The notes beneath the pieces are model-generated. The model saw nothing but the letters and a program-made list of their open reading frames with translations, was not told where the DNA came from and searched no databases. 64,000 nt of DNA, taken from the NCBI RefSeq assembly GCF_003173715.1, contig NZ_CP029550.1:496001-560000 (forward strand). The letters are read 5' to 3'. A program made the translations under genes and the position numbers. The stretch's first letter is position 1; each line of letters starts with the position of its first letter. Shown here piece after piece: positions 26,986-35,283 of the stretch. The stretch comes from Methylobacterium durans (GTDB lineage Bacteria > Pseudomonadota > Alphaproteobacteria > Rhizobiales > Beijerinckiaceae).

Positions 26986-28656
26986 TCACTCGGCGGGCAC
27001 GAGAGCCGGCTCGACCTCGGCAAGCCCCTCGGGCTCGTTCTCGATGGCCGTCTTGCCCGCGATGGTCATGGCGAGGTTGTAGGCCATGATCAGCGCGCCG
27101 ATCAGGAACAGCACTCCGCCGAGCGCACGCACGAGGTAGTAAGGCTGCATTGCCTCCACCGTCTCAACGAACGAGTATTCGAGGAAGCCGAGTGCATTGT
27201 AGGCGCGCCACATCAGACCCTGCATAATACCGGCGACCCACATCGAGGAGATGTACAGTACGATGCCGAGGGTCGAGACCCAGAAGTGCCACTCGACCAG
27301 CTTCAGCGAGTAGAGCTCGCGCCGATTCCACAGCCAAGGTACAAGACAGTACAGGGCGCCGAAGGAGATGTAGGCGACCCAGCCTAGCGCCCCGGAATGC
27401 ACGTGGCCGATGGTCCAATCGGTGTAGTGCGAGAGCGAGTTGACCGCCTTGATGGACATCATCGGGCCCTCGAAGGTCGCCATGCCGTAGAAGGCTAGCG
27501 ACACGACCATGAAGCGCAGGACGGGATCGGTCCGGAGCTTGTCCCAGGCGCCCGACAACGTCATGAGGCCGTTGATCATGCCACCCCAGGACGGCATCCA
27601 GAGCATGATCGAGAAAGTCATGCCCAGCGTCTGCGCCCAGTCGGGCAGCGCGGTGTAGTGCAGATGGTGCGGACCCGCCCAGATGTACATAAAAATCAGG
27701 GCCCAGAAGTGGATAATCGATAGCCGATACGAGTAGATCGGCCGTTCGGCCCGCTTTGGGACGAAGTAGTACATGATCGCCAGGAAGCCGGCAGTGAGGA
27801 AGAAGCCGACCGCATTGTGGCCGTACCACCACTGAATCAGCGCATCCTGCACGCCTGCGAAGATCGGGTAAGATTTAGAACCGTAGATCGAGACTGGCAT
27901 CGCGAGGTTGTTGACGATGTGCAGCATCGCAATCGTCACAATGAAGGCGAGATAGAACCAGTTCGCGACAAAGATGTGCGGCTCCTTGCGCTTCCAGAGC
28001 GTCGCGAGGAACACGAGGAGATAGACGACCCACACGATGGTCAGCCACAGATCGGCGTACCACTCGGGCTCGGCGTACTCCTTCGACTGGGTCACGCCCA
28101 GCAGATAGCCGGTGCCGGCAATCACGATGAAGAAGTTGTAGCCTAGCACCACGAACCAGGGTGCGAGGTCGCCCGCGAGCCTCGCGCGGCAGGTGCGCTG
28201 CACGACGTACAGGGACGTGCCGATCAGAACGTTGCCGCCGAAGGCGAAGATGACCGCCGAGGTGTGAAGCGGCCGCAGGCGTCCGAAGCTCGTGTACTCC
28301 AGCCCCAAGTTCAGGGATGGCGCCCACAGCTGGAAGGCGATGATGCAGCCGACTAGGAAACCCGCAATGCCCCAAATCATGGCGGCGATGGCAGTGAATT
28401 TGATCGGGCCGAGATTGTAGTTCGGCTTACCTGCGATCTCCTGCAGAGGCGCATCGGGCCCGCGGTTCTCGTAGCGCCAGAAGATCGCGGCGATTCCTGC
28501 AATGGCCGCAAGGCCCGCGAGTCCCATGTGGAAGCCATAGGCTGCGTCGAGCGCGTGGGTGGACGCGATTGCACAGAGGATAGCGCCGGCGAGAAGGGTG
28601 AGACCTAGGCCGGCCTCTCCTTCCGTCATGTATTTGGTTGCGGGTATCGCGGCCAT
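26986..28656 (-). CDS. ccoN: cbb3 oxidase catalytic subunit CcoN
   Basis: 556 aa with twelve helices. Haem-copper ligands are in place: [13 protein letters not shown] (low-spin haem His), [21 protein letters not shown] (CuB His, with the Tyr of the cross-link one turn away), and [13 protein letters not shown] (two CuB His), then [16 protein letters not shown] (the haem b and b3 His). CcoN has high oxygen affinity and supports respiration at low oxygen. First gene of ccoNOQP behind the box at 28724-28737. Confidence 0.97.
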   Translation of the reverse strand: MAAIPATKYMTEGEAGLGLTLLAGAILCAIASTHALDAAYGFHMGLAGLAAIAGIAAIFWRYENRGPDAPLQEIAGKPNYNLGPIKFTAIAAMIWGIAGFLVGCIIAFQLWAPSLNLGLEYTSFGRLRPLHTSAVIFAFGGNVLIGTSLYVVQRTCRARLAGDLAPWFVVLGYNFFIVIAGTGYLLGVTQSKEYAEPEWYADLWLTIVWVVYLLVFLATLWKRKEPHIFVANWFYLAFIVTIAMLHIVNNLAMPVSIYGSKSYPIFAGVQDALIQWWYGHNAVGFFLTAGFLAIMYYFVPKRAERPIYSYRLSIIHFWALIFMYIWAGPHHLHYTALPDWAQTLGMTFSIMLWMPSWGGMINGLMTLSGAWDKLRTDPVLRFMVVSLAFYGMATFEGPMMSIKAVNSLSHYTDWTIGHVHSGALGWVAYISFGALYCLVPWLWNRRELYSLKLVEWHFWVSTLGIVLYISSMWVAGIMQGLMWRAYNALGFLEYSFVETVEAMQPYYLVRALGGVLFLIGALIMAYNLAMTIAGKTAIENEPEGLAEVEPALVPAE

Positions 28657-28723
28657 GGCTCTTCCGATTCGCCTCGCGCAGGATTGGATGTTCCCGCCCT
28701 ACGGTCGGGCTCGCTCCCAAGCC

Positions 28724-28737
28724 TTGATTTGAATCAA
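28724..28737 (-). promoter_or_regulatory. FixK/FNR box upstream of ccoNOQP
   Basis: TTGATTTGAATCAA, a perfect palindromic anaerobox. Centre 74 bp from the ccoN start, the same spacing as for ccoG. Confidence 0.85.
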
Positions 28738-28828
28738 ACGGCCGCGGTCACTGCGTCGTCTGGAACTGGGACCAACTTGCGAGCACCGGCGCATGCGTCT
28801 GGTCCGACCGTTGGCGCGTCCGACGCTT

Positions 28829-28842
28829 TTGTGCTGGATCAA
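28829..28842 (+). promoter_or_regulatory. Degenerate FixK/FNR-like site
   Basis: TTGTGCTGGATCAA: right half intact, left half altered by one base. It lies 70 bp before the GNAT-like gene, so it could be a weakened box. Confidence 0.3.
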
Positions 28843-28904
28843 GGAACTTCGGAGATGGAAGGAGCGAGTCTCGCGTCAGCGTGAGCCAATCTCGGACCGG
28901 AACG

Positions 28905-29404
28905 ATGACGCGCCTCTACTCCGCACACCCGCTGGATCCTGCCGCAGCCGATCAAGCGTACCCTTTGCTGAACCTGCGGCATCCTGGGCTGTCGCTCCGG
29001 AACTGGCGTGCCGTCGTTCGGCGCCTGTCACGCGGCTCACGGGCCAGGGGTGGCCTGATGGTGGTGCGGAACGCTCGCGGAGCTGTCGTTGCCGTCTTCT
29101 CCTATCGAATTGGAGAACCGCTCGTCGGAGGAGTGCTCCTGCGCGTGACGGACGTAGTCATATGGGGCGCCTGCCGGGTGACGCCCTACCCACTGCCGTT
29201 GCAGCCTGCGCGGAGCAACTCGCACGCGACCTAGGCTATTCTCGGGTCGTCATCGAGTTCTCGGATGACGCTCTGTCGGACGGCGAGGCGGGCATCCTGC
29301 ACGCGGCCGGGTACGAGAGCCGCGGGCGCCTGTTGGCGCGAGGCGCAGTGGTCGGCCGGGCCGCGGTCGAATTGGCGTGCATTCCCGCAGTCCGGTCGCA
29401 TTGA
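28905..29404 (+). pseudogene. GNAT-like acetyltransferase with a frameshift
   Basis: The first part (from MTRLYSAHPLD, ATG 28905) reads YPLLNLRHPGLSLRNWRAVV and ARGGLMVVRNARGAVVAVFS, typical of the first GNAT strands. The frame breaks at a GGGG run (29164-29167). With one more G it continues WGRLPGDALPTAVAACAEQL and LGYSRVVIEFSDD, then GILHAAGYESRGRLLAR to 29404. Substrate is unknown. It is divergent from ccoN, with two box-like sites between them. The call as N-acetyltransferase rests on the overall pattern. Confidence 0.6.
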
Positions 29405-29547
29405 CCATCCTGAGGCCGATTCCCGGCGCGATCGCACTGCACTCGTTGGACGGCGCAATACGGCAAGCGGCGGCTCGCTCCCGCGCTGGGGTGTTGCTGC
29501 TCCTCTCTCAGCTGCAATCAGATTATGCGCATCGTTCGACCGCATAC

Positions 29548-29683
29548 GGCCGATTGTGTTGAAAAACTCCTCAGCACGGACCGAGGTCTCTACGGCTAGT
29601 GGCTGCCGCTCGCCGCTGTCCCAGGTGTTGTGGGTTCATGCCCTCAGAAGAGGGTCAAACGGAGTTTTTCAACACAATCGGCC
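29548..29683. mobile_element. 136-bp MITE-like element with 23-bp perfect inverted repeats
   Basis: The arms at 29548-29570 (starting GGCCGATTGTGTTG) and 29661-29683 are exact reverse complements. The 90 bp between them encode nothing. End sequences of the type TGTTGAAAAACTCC recall the termini of several transposon families, so this may be a non-autonomous derivative or an IS scar. No clear target duplication is visible. Confidence 0.75.
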
Positions 29684-29759
29684 CAATTCTGTCCATTCAT
29701 ATTGTTGCGAGCGCTTTCCTGGGGCGCCGTCACAGACGCGGGTGACCACGCCAGGGTCT

Positions 29760-29773
29760 TTGATCCAGCTCAA
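29760..29773 (+). promoter_or_regulatory. FixK/FNR box upstream of a small membrane ORF
   Basis: TTGATCCAGCTCAA. Followed by an AAAAGGAGG ribosome-binding-like sequence at 29815-29823, 42 bp after the box. Confidence 0.6.
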
Positions 29774-29894
29774 AGCCTTCCGGCCGCCCCTATGGAAATT
29801 GAGCGGCGCTCGCCAAAAGGAGGCATTGACGAACCCGACCCCAGTAGCCACAGTGCCAACCAGCATCTAGGTATTCGCTGCGCTCTTTACTTCT

Positions 29895-30077
29895 GTGGTC
29901 GCCGCCCTGGGGGCATTCCTGATAACAACCTACTCGGTTCTTGTCACGCTTACCATGTCGGCATCCAGCATCATCAGCATCGACGTGTTCATGATGATTG
30001 TCGCTGCGCTGGCACTGGTTCCTCTCGCAGGCGGTGCCGTTACCGGCTGTCTGGCCTGGGCGGATCGGGCCCAATAG
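29895..30077 (+). CDS. Small two-helix membrane protein, possibly truncated
   Basis: 60 aa from GTG 29895 with two transmembrane segments (AALGAFLITTYSVLVTLTM and FMMIVAALALVPLAGGAVTG) joined by a short Ser/Ile-rich loop. Upstream in the same frame is a TTG-started stretch (29826 onward, LTNPTPVATVPTSI) that ends in TAG at 29868-29870, just before VFAALFTSVV. A one-base change to the stop would make an 83-residue protein with a natural start behind the AAAAGGAGG site. So either the gene begins late or an amber mutation has removed its N-terminus. Not a family I recognise; the box at 29760-29773 suggests low-oxygen expression. Confidence 0.5.
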   Translation: MVAALGAFLITTYSVLVTLTMSASSIISIDVFMMIVAALALVPLAGGAVTGCLAWADRAQ

Positions 30078-30662
30078 GAACGTTGCCAGTGGATTGGCGT
30101 GGACAAAACGTACAACGTTCAGCCCGACTCCACTTCCGCTCGCATCCAGTTCGCGGGCGAATGCGTGGTGCGCTCGTCTGCATCCGTGCGCCAGTGTCTC
30201 TTTTGCTGCTTCGGCCTGGCCCAATAGAACCGGATATCTGACAATTCGAGTGCGACCTCAGCTTAGCGGGGGGTTCAGGGCGGGAAGCTCTGACATTTCC
30301 GTCGGAGTCAATCCGCCCTGGCGATCTCGGATGATTAGAGTGCAATTACGATTATCTTCGCCCACCCATACGATAAATAGCCGGAAGAGATAGGGCAGCG
30401 CCGCCGGAAGCCGCTGTGCAGATCCAGTGGCTCCAGCGGCTCCCTGCCGGTTTTGTGACAGAACAACTATTATGGGTGGCCCGGCTCCGCGTTTCCCTCG
30501 GGACCGGGTCCGCACCCAGGCAAGACATCTCCGCGTTGGCGGCGGTCGGCAGCCGCAAGTCAGGATTCGCGGAGGGTTTAATTCCCGAAGCGACCGTATG
30601 GTCGTGTCGGGGACGTGCCGATCCGCTCATCCTTCTTTTGCTCGTTGCCGCGCCACACCGCC
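30078..30662. other. Intergenic region upstream of the hemA 3' end
   Basis: About 585 bp. Only a 42-codon frame (GTG 30099 to TAG 30227) and shadows are open, and none shows family features. No box or terminator identified. Confidence 0.5.
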
Positions 30663-31961
30663 CTACTCGGCAGCGACGTCGAGAGCGGTGCCGGTCCGGG
30701 GAATGCCGAGGGTGTCCCAGGTCTCGGCCAGCGCCGCGGTGAGCCGGGCGATGCTCGCCTCGTCGTGGAAGGGCGAGGGCGTGATGCGCAGCCGCTCGGT
30801 GCCGCGCGGCACGGTCGGGTAGTTGATCGGCTGGATGTAGATGGCGTGCCGCTCCAGCAGGTGGTCGGCGGCCGCCTTGCACAGCTCGGCATCGCCCACC
30901 ATCACCGGGACGATGTGGGTCTCGGTGTGCAGCACCGGCAGGCCCGCGGCCTCCAGGGCCGCCTTGGTCCGGGCGGCCTGGCGCTGATGCGCCGCGCGCT
31001 CGGCTTGCGAGCGCTTCAGGTAGCGCACCGAGGCCCGGGCGGCCGCGGCGATGGCGGGCGGCAGGGCGGTGGTGAAGATGAAGCCCGCCGCGTGGCTGCG
31101 CACCGCGTCGCAGACCAGGCTCGAGCCCGTGATGTAGCCGCCGACGCAGCCGAAGCCCTTGGCGAGCGTGCCCTCGATCACGTCGACCCGGTGCATCACC
31201 CCGTCGCGCTCGGCGATGCCGGCGCCGCGCTCGCCGTAGAGGCCGACCGCGTGCACCTCATCGAGATAGGTCATGGCGCCGTAGCGGTCGGCGAGGTCGC
31301 AGATCCTGCCGATCGGCGCCACGTCTCCGTCCATCGAGTAGACGCTCTCGAACGCGATCAGCTTCGGCCGGTCGCCGGCCTCGATCAGCAGCTCCTCAAG
31401 ATGCACGAGGTCGTTGTGGCGGAAGACACGCTTCTCGCAGCCCGAGTGGCGCACGCCTTCGATCATCGAGTTGTGGTTGTAGGCATCCGACAGGATCAGG
31501 CAGTTCGGGATCAGCTTGGCGATCGTCGAGATGCCGGCTTGGTTCGAGACGTAGCCCGAGGTGAAGACGAGGCCCGCCTCCTTGCCGTGCAGATCCGCGA
31601 GCTCGCGCTCGAGATCGACGAGCGGCGAGTTGTTGCCCGCGATGTTGCGGGTGCCGCCCGCACCGACGCCGCAGCGCTCCGCCGTGCGGGTCATGGCGCC
31701 CACCACCTCCGGGTGCTGGCCCATGCCGAGATAATCGTTCGAGCACCAGACCGTGATCTCCCGCACCGATCCGTCGGGCTTGCGCCAGTTGGCGGTTGGG
31801 AAGCGGCCGGCGATGCGCTCGATGTCGGCGAAGACGCGGTAGCGGCGCTCGCCGTGCAGCCGGTCGAGCGCGGCGCGGAATAGGGCATCGTAGTCGGTTG
31901 CGTTCCGGCAGCGTCCGACCAGGGTCAGGGCGGCCATTTCCGTGTTCACACCAGAGCGCAT
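30663..31961 (-). CDS. hemA: 5-aminolevulinate synthase HemA (C4 pathway)
   Basis: About 432 aa. PLP-dependent alpha-oxoamine synthase making 5-aminolevulinate from glycine and succinyl-CoA. Signatures: [57 protein letters not shown] and the PLP-lysine stretch [18 protein letters not shown] 31961 has AAGGT seven bases ahead; 31985 and 31937 are alternatives. The box at 32103-32116 is 148 bp from 31961, so haem synthesis is coupled to the low-oxygen programme. Whether this is the only hemA cannot be told from the window. Confidence 0.94.
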   Translation of the reverse strand: MRSGVNTEMAALTLVGRCRNATDYDALFRAALDRLHGERRYRVFADIERIAGRFPTANWRKPDGSVREITVWCSNDYLGMGQHPEVVGAMTRTAERCGVGAGGTRNIAGNNSPLVDLERELADLHGKEAGLVFTSGYVSNQAGISTIAKLIPNCLILSDAYNHNSMIEGVRHSGCEKRVFRHNDLVHLEELLIEAGDRPKLIAFESVYSMDGDVAPIGRICDLADRYGAMTYLDEVHAVGLYGERGAGIAERDGVMHRVDVIEGTLAKGFGCVGGYITGSSLVCDAVRSHAAGFIFTTALPPAIAAAARASVRYLKRSQAERAAHQRQAARTKAALEAAGLPVLHTETHIVPVMVGDAELCKAAADHLLERHAIYIQPINYPTVPRGTERLRITPSPFHDEASIARLTAALAETWDTLGIPRTGTALDVAAE

Positions 31962-32102
31962 TCCCCTGACCTTCCCTACTGACATTGGCGGTTGCCCGTC
32001 GGTAATCCGAAGCGGTAGTTCAGAGCGGATGCCCGCGTGCGAGAGGCGGCACTGACCGCTCTAATCCGCTGCCATCCTGTCCGAAGCGCAGGGCAATGCG
32101 CG

Positions 32103-32116
32103 TTGATCTCAATCAA
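32103..32116 (-). promoter_or_regulatory. FixK/FNR box upstream of hemA
   Basis: TTGATCTCAATCAA. Centre 148 bp from the chosen hemA start, or 124 bp from ATG 31985. Confidence 0.75.
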
Positions 32117-32236
32117 TCCGTCCCGGAAGCAAGATGGCCAACAAGTTGGCCCACCCCTGCGTCGCAAGGCAGAGTTGCGCGGCCCCTCCATCCATGAGGG
32201 CACCTACTCTTACCTAATACTGGGGCGCGCCCCGCC

Positions 32237-32250
32237 TTGATGCAAATCAA
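32237..32250 (+). promoter_or_regulatory. FixK/FNR box upstream of a small exported protein gene
   Basis: TTGATGCAAATCAA, flanked by CC and GG to give CCTTGATG...ATCAAGG. Centre 84 bp from ATG 32328. Confidence 0.72.
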
Positions 32251-32327
32251 GGCCAGCGTGGCTGCTGCGGCGCACAAGGCCGCGTCCGGTACGGTCGCTA
32301 CCTACCCGACCTCCAAAGGATACAACC

Positions 32328-32684
32328 ATGCGCATCACGACCCTCATCCTTGCCTCCGCCATTCTTGGCTGTACGGCATTGTCGGCCCTCGCAACGCCCT
32401 GCGCGCAGCAGATCGGCGCCCTGGAGCGCCGCCTCGACAGCATCGGCGCCGTGCGGGTTGCCGGTCTTGAGCCTGGCCACACCTTGACGACAGGCTCGAT
32501 CAAGGCGCTTCCACAGCCCCTTGCGGAGCAGCCGAGTGAACCCCGGCTCAAGCCGACCCGCGAGAACGTTTTGGCTGCCCGTACGCTGATCCAAGAGGCC
32601 GCCGCCGAGGACCGCGAGGGCAATCAGCGCGCTTGCGAGAACATCCTGACGGATGCCAAGCGCCTCATGGGTGCCCTGCCCTAA
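32328..32684 (+). CDS. Small exported protein of unknown function, box-controlled
   Basis: 118 aa. A cleavable signal peptide (RITTLILASAILGCTALSALA) is followed by a short helical domain with TPCAQQIGALERRLDS and, near the end, AARTLIQEAAAEDREGNQRAC. Two Cys residues (after the signal and near the C-terminus) could form a disulfide. An AAAGGA site lies eight bases before the ATG. No enzyme motif. The FixK/FNR box implies a periplasmic role at low oxygen. I do not recognise the family. Confidence 0.75.
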   Translation: MRITTLILASAILGCTALSALATPCAQQIGALERRLDSIGAVRVAGLEPGHTLTTGSIKALPQPLAEQPSEPRLKPTRENVLAARTLIQEAAAEDREGNQRACENILTDAKRLMGALP

Positions 32685-32964
32685 GGCGTCGACGAGCTTG
32701 GCGCCGACTCGGGTGGCCCGATGCTGGTGCAACCCCGGCAGGCGGAGGATGGGCTCCTCCGCCGGTGAGGGCCGCCCCGATGGGCGAACGTTGCCGTCAT
32801 GAGACATCGGCGGTGCGGGCTGCCCCGCGACAGGCGAAGCCGGCGGCTCATTCGCGAGCAGGCCGTGGCGGTAGATCGGAATGGAGATACGCGGTGCATT
32901 GTTCGGTCGGGTCGTCACGATGCCCTGCGCAAGCGCATACGCACCCGGCAGCACAGGGCGGCTC

Positions 32965-32978
32965 TTGAGCTGGATCAA
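32965..32978 (+). promoter_or_regulatory. FixK/FNR box upstream of a 71-residue protein gene
   Basis: TTGAGCTGGATCAA. Centre 65 bp from ATG 33037, close to the class II geometry seen at pqqC. Confidence 0.7.
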
Positions 32979-33036
32979 GGCCGCACCGGGTGCCTCAGCT
33001 ATGCTCGCCCGGTCCGACGCAAGAGGAGCCGGCGCG

Positions 33037-33252
33037 ATGCGAAAATTTCTCGTCACCTTCCACAAGGTTGTCAGCGACGACACCGGCCACGATCACAGGG
33101 TGGTGCAGCAGCGAGCGGTGGTTCGCGCGCATTCGGACGTATCGGCCCTCTACGAGGCCAAGGCCCTCTTCTGCCGGCACATGGGCATCATCGACTGGAG
33201 GCTGCGCGCCGACACCTGTGACGTCGCCGAGATCGTGGACATGGCGGCCTGA
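33037..33252 (+). CDS. Conserved-looking 71-residue protein, box-controlled
   Basis: Begins MRKFLVTFHKVVSDDTGHDH and continues with RVVQQRAVVRAHSDVSALYE and FCRHMGIIDWRLRADTCDVA. An AAGAGGAG site lies eight to sixteen bases ahead. It is soluble, mixed alpha/beta, with several His and two Cys residues that could bind metal. hmp follows 141 bp downstream. Function unknown. Confidence 0.72.
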   Translation: MRKFLVTFHKVVSDDTGHDHRVVQQRAVVRAHSDVSALYEAKALFCRHMGIIDWRLRADTCDVAEIVDMAA

Positions 33253-33393
33253 AGATGCCGCGGCGGGCGGACAAAGAGGGTCTGTCGTCGAGGGCGGCTC
33301 GAACGCCTCTCGGGAGAGCAGCGGCCCCAAGCCGCCACATGTCGACACGATCTCGGCGGTTCGACACCCAGCAACTCAGCTGCGAGAAATCCC

Positions 33394-34605
33394 ATGACAG
33401 GTTCACTCAGCGACACAACCATTCACCTCGTGAAGGCGACGGTTCCTGCTCTGCAGGAACACGGCCTCGCCGTCACGCGGCGCATGTACGAGCGCATGTT
33501 CCAGAACCCCGACATCCGCGATCTCTTCAATCAGTCGCACCATGGTGAGACCGGCTCGCAGCCCAAAGCACTTGCAGCGGCCGTCCTGGCCTACGCCCAG
33601 AACATCGACAACCTCGGTGCGCTTGCTCCAGCCGTGGAGCGCATCGCGCAGAAGCATGTCGGGCTCAACATCTTACCCGAGCACTACCCGCACGTGGCCG
33701 AGGCGCTGCTGGGCGCCATCAAGGACGTGCTGGGCGCGGCCGCGACCGACGAGATCCTCGCCGCCTGGGGAGAGGCCTATTGGTTCCTCGCGCACGTGCT
33801 GATCGGGCGTGAGACCGCAATCTACGGGAGTCATGCCGCAGCTCCAGGCGGATGGAAGGGGTGGCGCGCCTTCAGGATCGACGGCCGGACGCGTGAGAGC
33901 GAGATCATCGCGTCTTTCGTTCTGCGTCCGGAAGACGGTGGACGCGTCCTGCGGCACCAGCCCGGGCAGTATCTGACCTTCTGGATCGACATCCCGGGCC
34001 AGCACCCGCTGAAGCGCAACTACAGCATCTCCAGCGCGCCCAGCGAGGAAGCCTACCGGATCTCGGTCAAGCGGGAGCCCCACGGCATCGTGTCGAACTG
34101 GCTGCACGACCAGGTGCGGGAAGGACAGATCCTGAAGGTGGCGCCGCCGGCGGGCGAGTTTTTCCTGAACGAGGAATCGCCGCGGCCGGTCGTCCTCCTG
34201 AGTGGGGGTGTCGGCCTGACGCCTATGATGAGCATGCTGGAGACCATCGCGAGCCAGCACCCGAACGTGCAGGTCCAGTACGTGCACGGCACATTGAACG
34301 GCGCGACGCACGCGATGAAGGAGCAGGTGAGGTCGCTGGCACAAGCTCACCGGAACATCACGGCCACAACCTTCTACGTCGAGCCGCGGCCGGAGGACCG
34401 CCGGGGGCAGGACTACGACCATGCCGGCTTGATCAGCGTGGAGTGGCTTCAGGCGAATACGCCGCTTGGCGAGGCGGACTTCTACCTGTGTGGCCCGCGC
34501 CCCTTCCTGAGAACGTTCGTGAGCGGTCTGGCCCTTGCTGGCGTTCGCTCGGACCGCATCCACTACGAGTTCTTCGGCCCTGCCGACGAGTTGCTGGCCG
34601 CCTGA
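33394..34605 (+). CDS. hmp: Flavohaemoglobin (nitric oxide dioxygenase) Hmp
   Basis: 403 aa. Globin domain 1-145 (Tyr B10 in MYERMF, proximal His in RIAQKHVGL, PEHYPHVAEALLGAI), then an FAD domain (KRNYSISSAPS) and a NAD(P)H domain (LSGGVGLTPMMSML, ADFYLCGPRPFL, HYEFFGP). Hmp oxidises NO to nitrate. No TTGA-N6-TCAA palindrome lies directly upstream, so it is either read through from the 33037 gene (141-bp gap) or controlled by another NO-responsive regulator. With nnrS and nnrU it completes the NO-defence set; no NO reductase is seen. Confidence 0.96.
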   Translation: MTGSLSDTTIHLVKATVPALQEHGLAVTRRMYERMFQNPDIRDLFNQSHHGETGSQPKALAAAVLAYAQNIDNLGALAPAVERIAQKHVGLNILPEHYPHVAEALLGAIKDVLGAAATDEILAAWGEAYWFLAHVLIGRETAIYGSHAAAPGGWKGWRAFRIDGRTRESEIIASFVLRPEDGGRVLRHQPGQYLTFWIDIPGQHPLKRNYSISSAPSEEAYRISVKREPHGIVSNWLHDQVREGQILKVAPPAGEFFLNEESPRPVVLLSGGVGLTPMMSMLETIASQHPNVQVQYVHGTLNGATHAMKEQVRSLAQAHRNITATTFYVEPRPEDRRGQDYDHAGLISVEWLQANTPLGEADFYLCGPRPFLRTFVSGLALAGVRSDRIHYEFFGPADELLAA

Positions 34606-34917
34606 GGAAGGCTCGCAGCGGGAAGCTCGTTACATGCGCAGAGCACTCACGTCAGCGGCTGTCCCGCCACATAGCTGCAGTCTCCTGCAACGCCATATTG
34701 CGCTTGGGTGGACGAGGGCCGCCGCGAGTGGGCCAGGGGCCTTATGCTGAGCAGCCTCGGCAGCATGTGCGGGAGGTCTTCGCCAAGCAGGCCCCCGCGG
34801 CGGAGAAGCGGCAAGACAGCCGCGTGAGGTAACCCACCCCTAAAAGGCAATCCGCGCGCGAAGCTTCAGAGCCGGGATTGATGCGCCTCCGAAAGATTTC
34901 ACACCGGCCTGAGCAGC
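34606..34917. other. Intergenic region after hmp
   Basis: About 312 bp between convergent hmp and the cytochrome gene; no gene or clear terminator seen. Confidence 0.5.
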
Positions 34918-35259
34918 TTACTTCTCGAGCGTCTTCAGGTAGGCAATCACGTCGTCCACTTGGCCTGGATCTAAGCTGAACTCCGGCATGGACGGATGCC
35001 CAGTCGTGATGCCCTCAGCCAAAGCTTCGGCCAAGTTCTCGACCGGATAGCGCTCGTGGAGGGTGCGAAACGGAGGCGCCTCTGCGAGGGGGCTGCTCCC
35101 CACGCGCCCGACAGCGTGACAGCGGGCGCAGTTGGATTGGACGAAGGCCGCGCCACGCTGAGCATGCGGCTCCAGCGCCCGCGCCGGATTCTGCTGCAGA
35201 AGGAGTGCCGTCCCCAGCATCACCGATGTCGATAGGGTAGCGCCGCGACCTTGCTTCAT
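34918..35259 (-). CDS. Periplasmic monohaem cytochrome c
   Basis: 113 aa. Signal peptide (STSVMLGTALLLQQNPARA), then HAQRGAAFVQSNCARCHAVGRVGS with the CARCH haem site, and GHPSMPEFSLDPGQVDDVIAYLK holding the Met ligand. Class I cytochrome c fold. It could carry electrons to CcoP or Nap, but the partner cannot be read from the sequence. Confidence 0.85.
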   Translation of the reverse strand: MKQGRGATLSTSVMLGTALLLQQNPARALEPHAQRGAAFVQSNCARCHAVGRVGSSPLAEAPPFRTLHERYPVENLAEALAEGITTGHPSMPEFSLDPGQVDDVIAYLKTLEK

Positions 35260-35283
35260 ACAAACCTCCCCCTCCGTGAGCGC

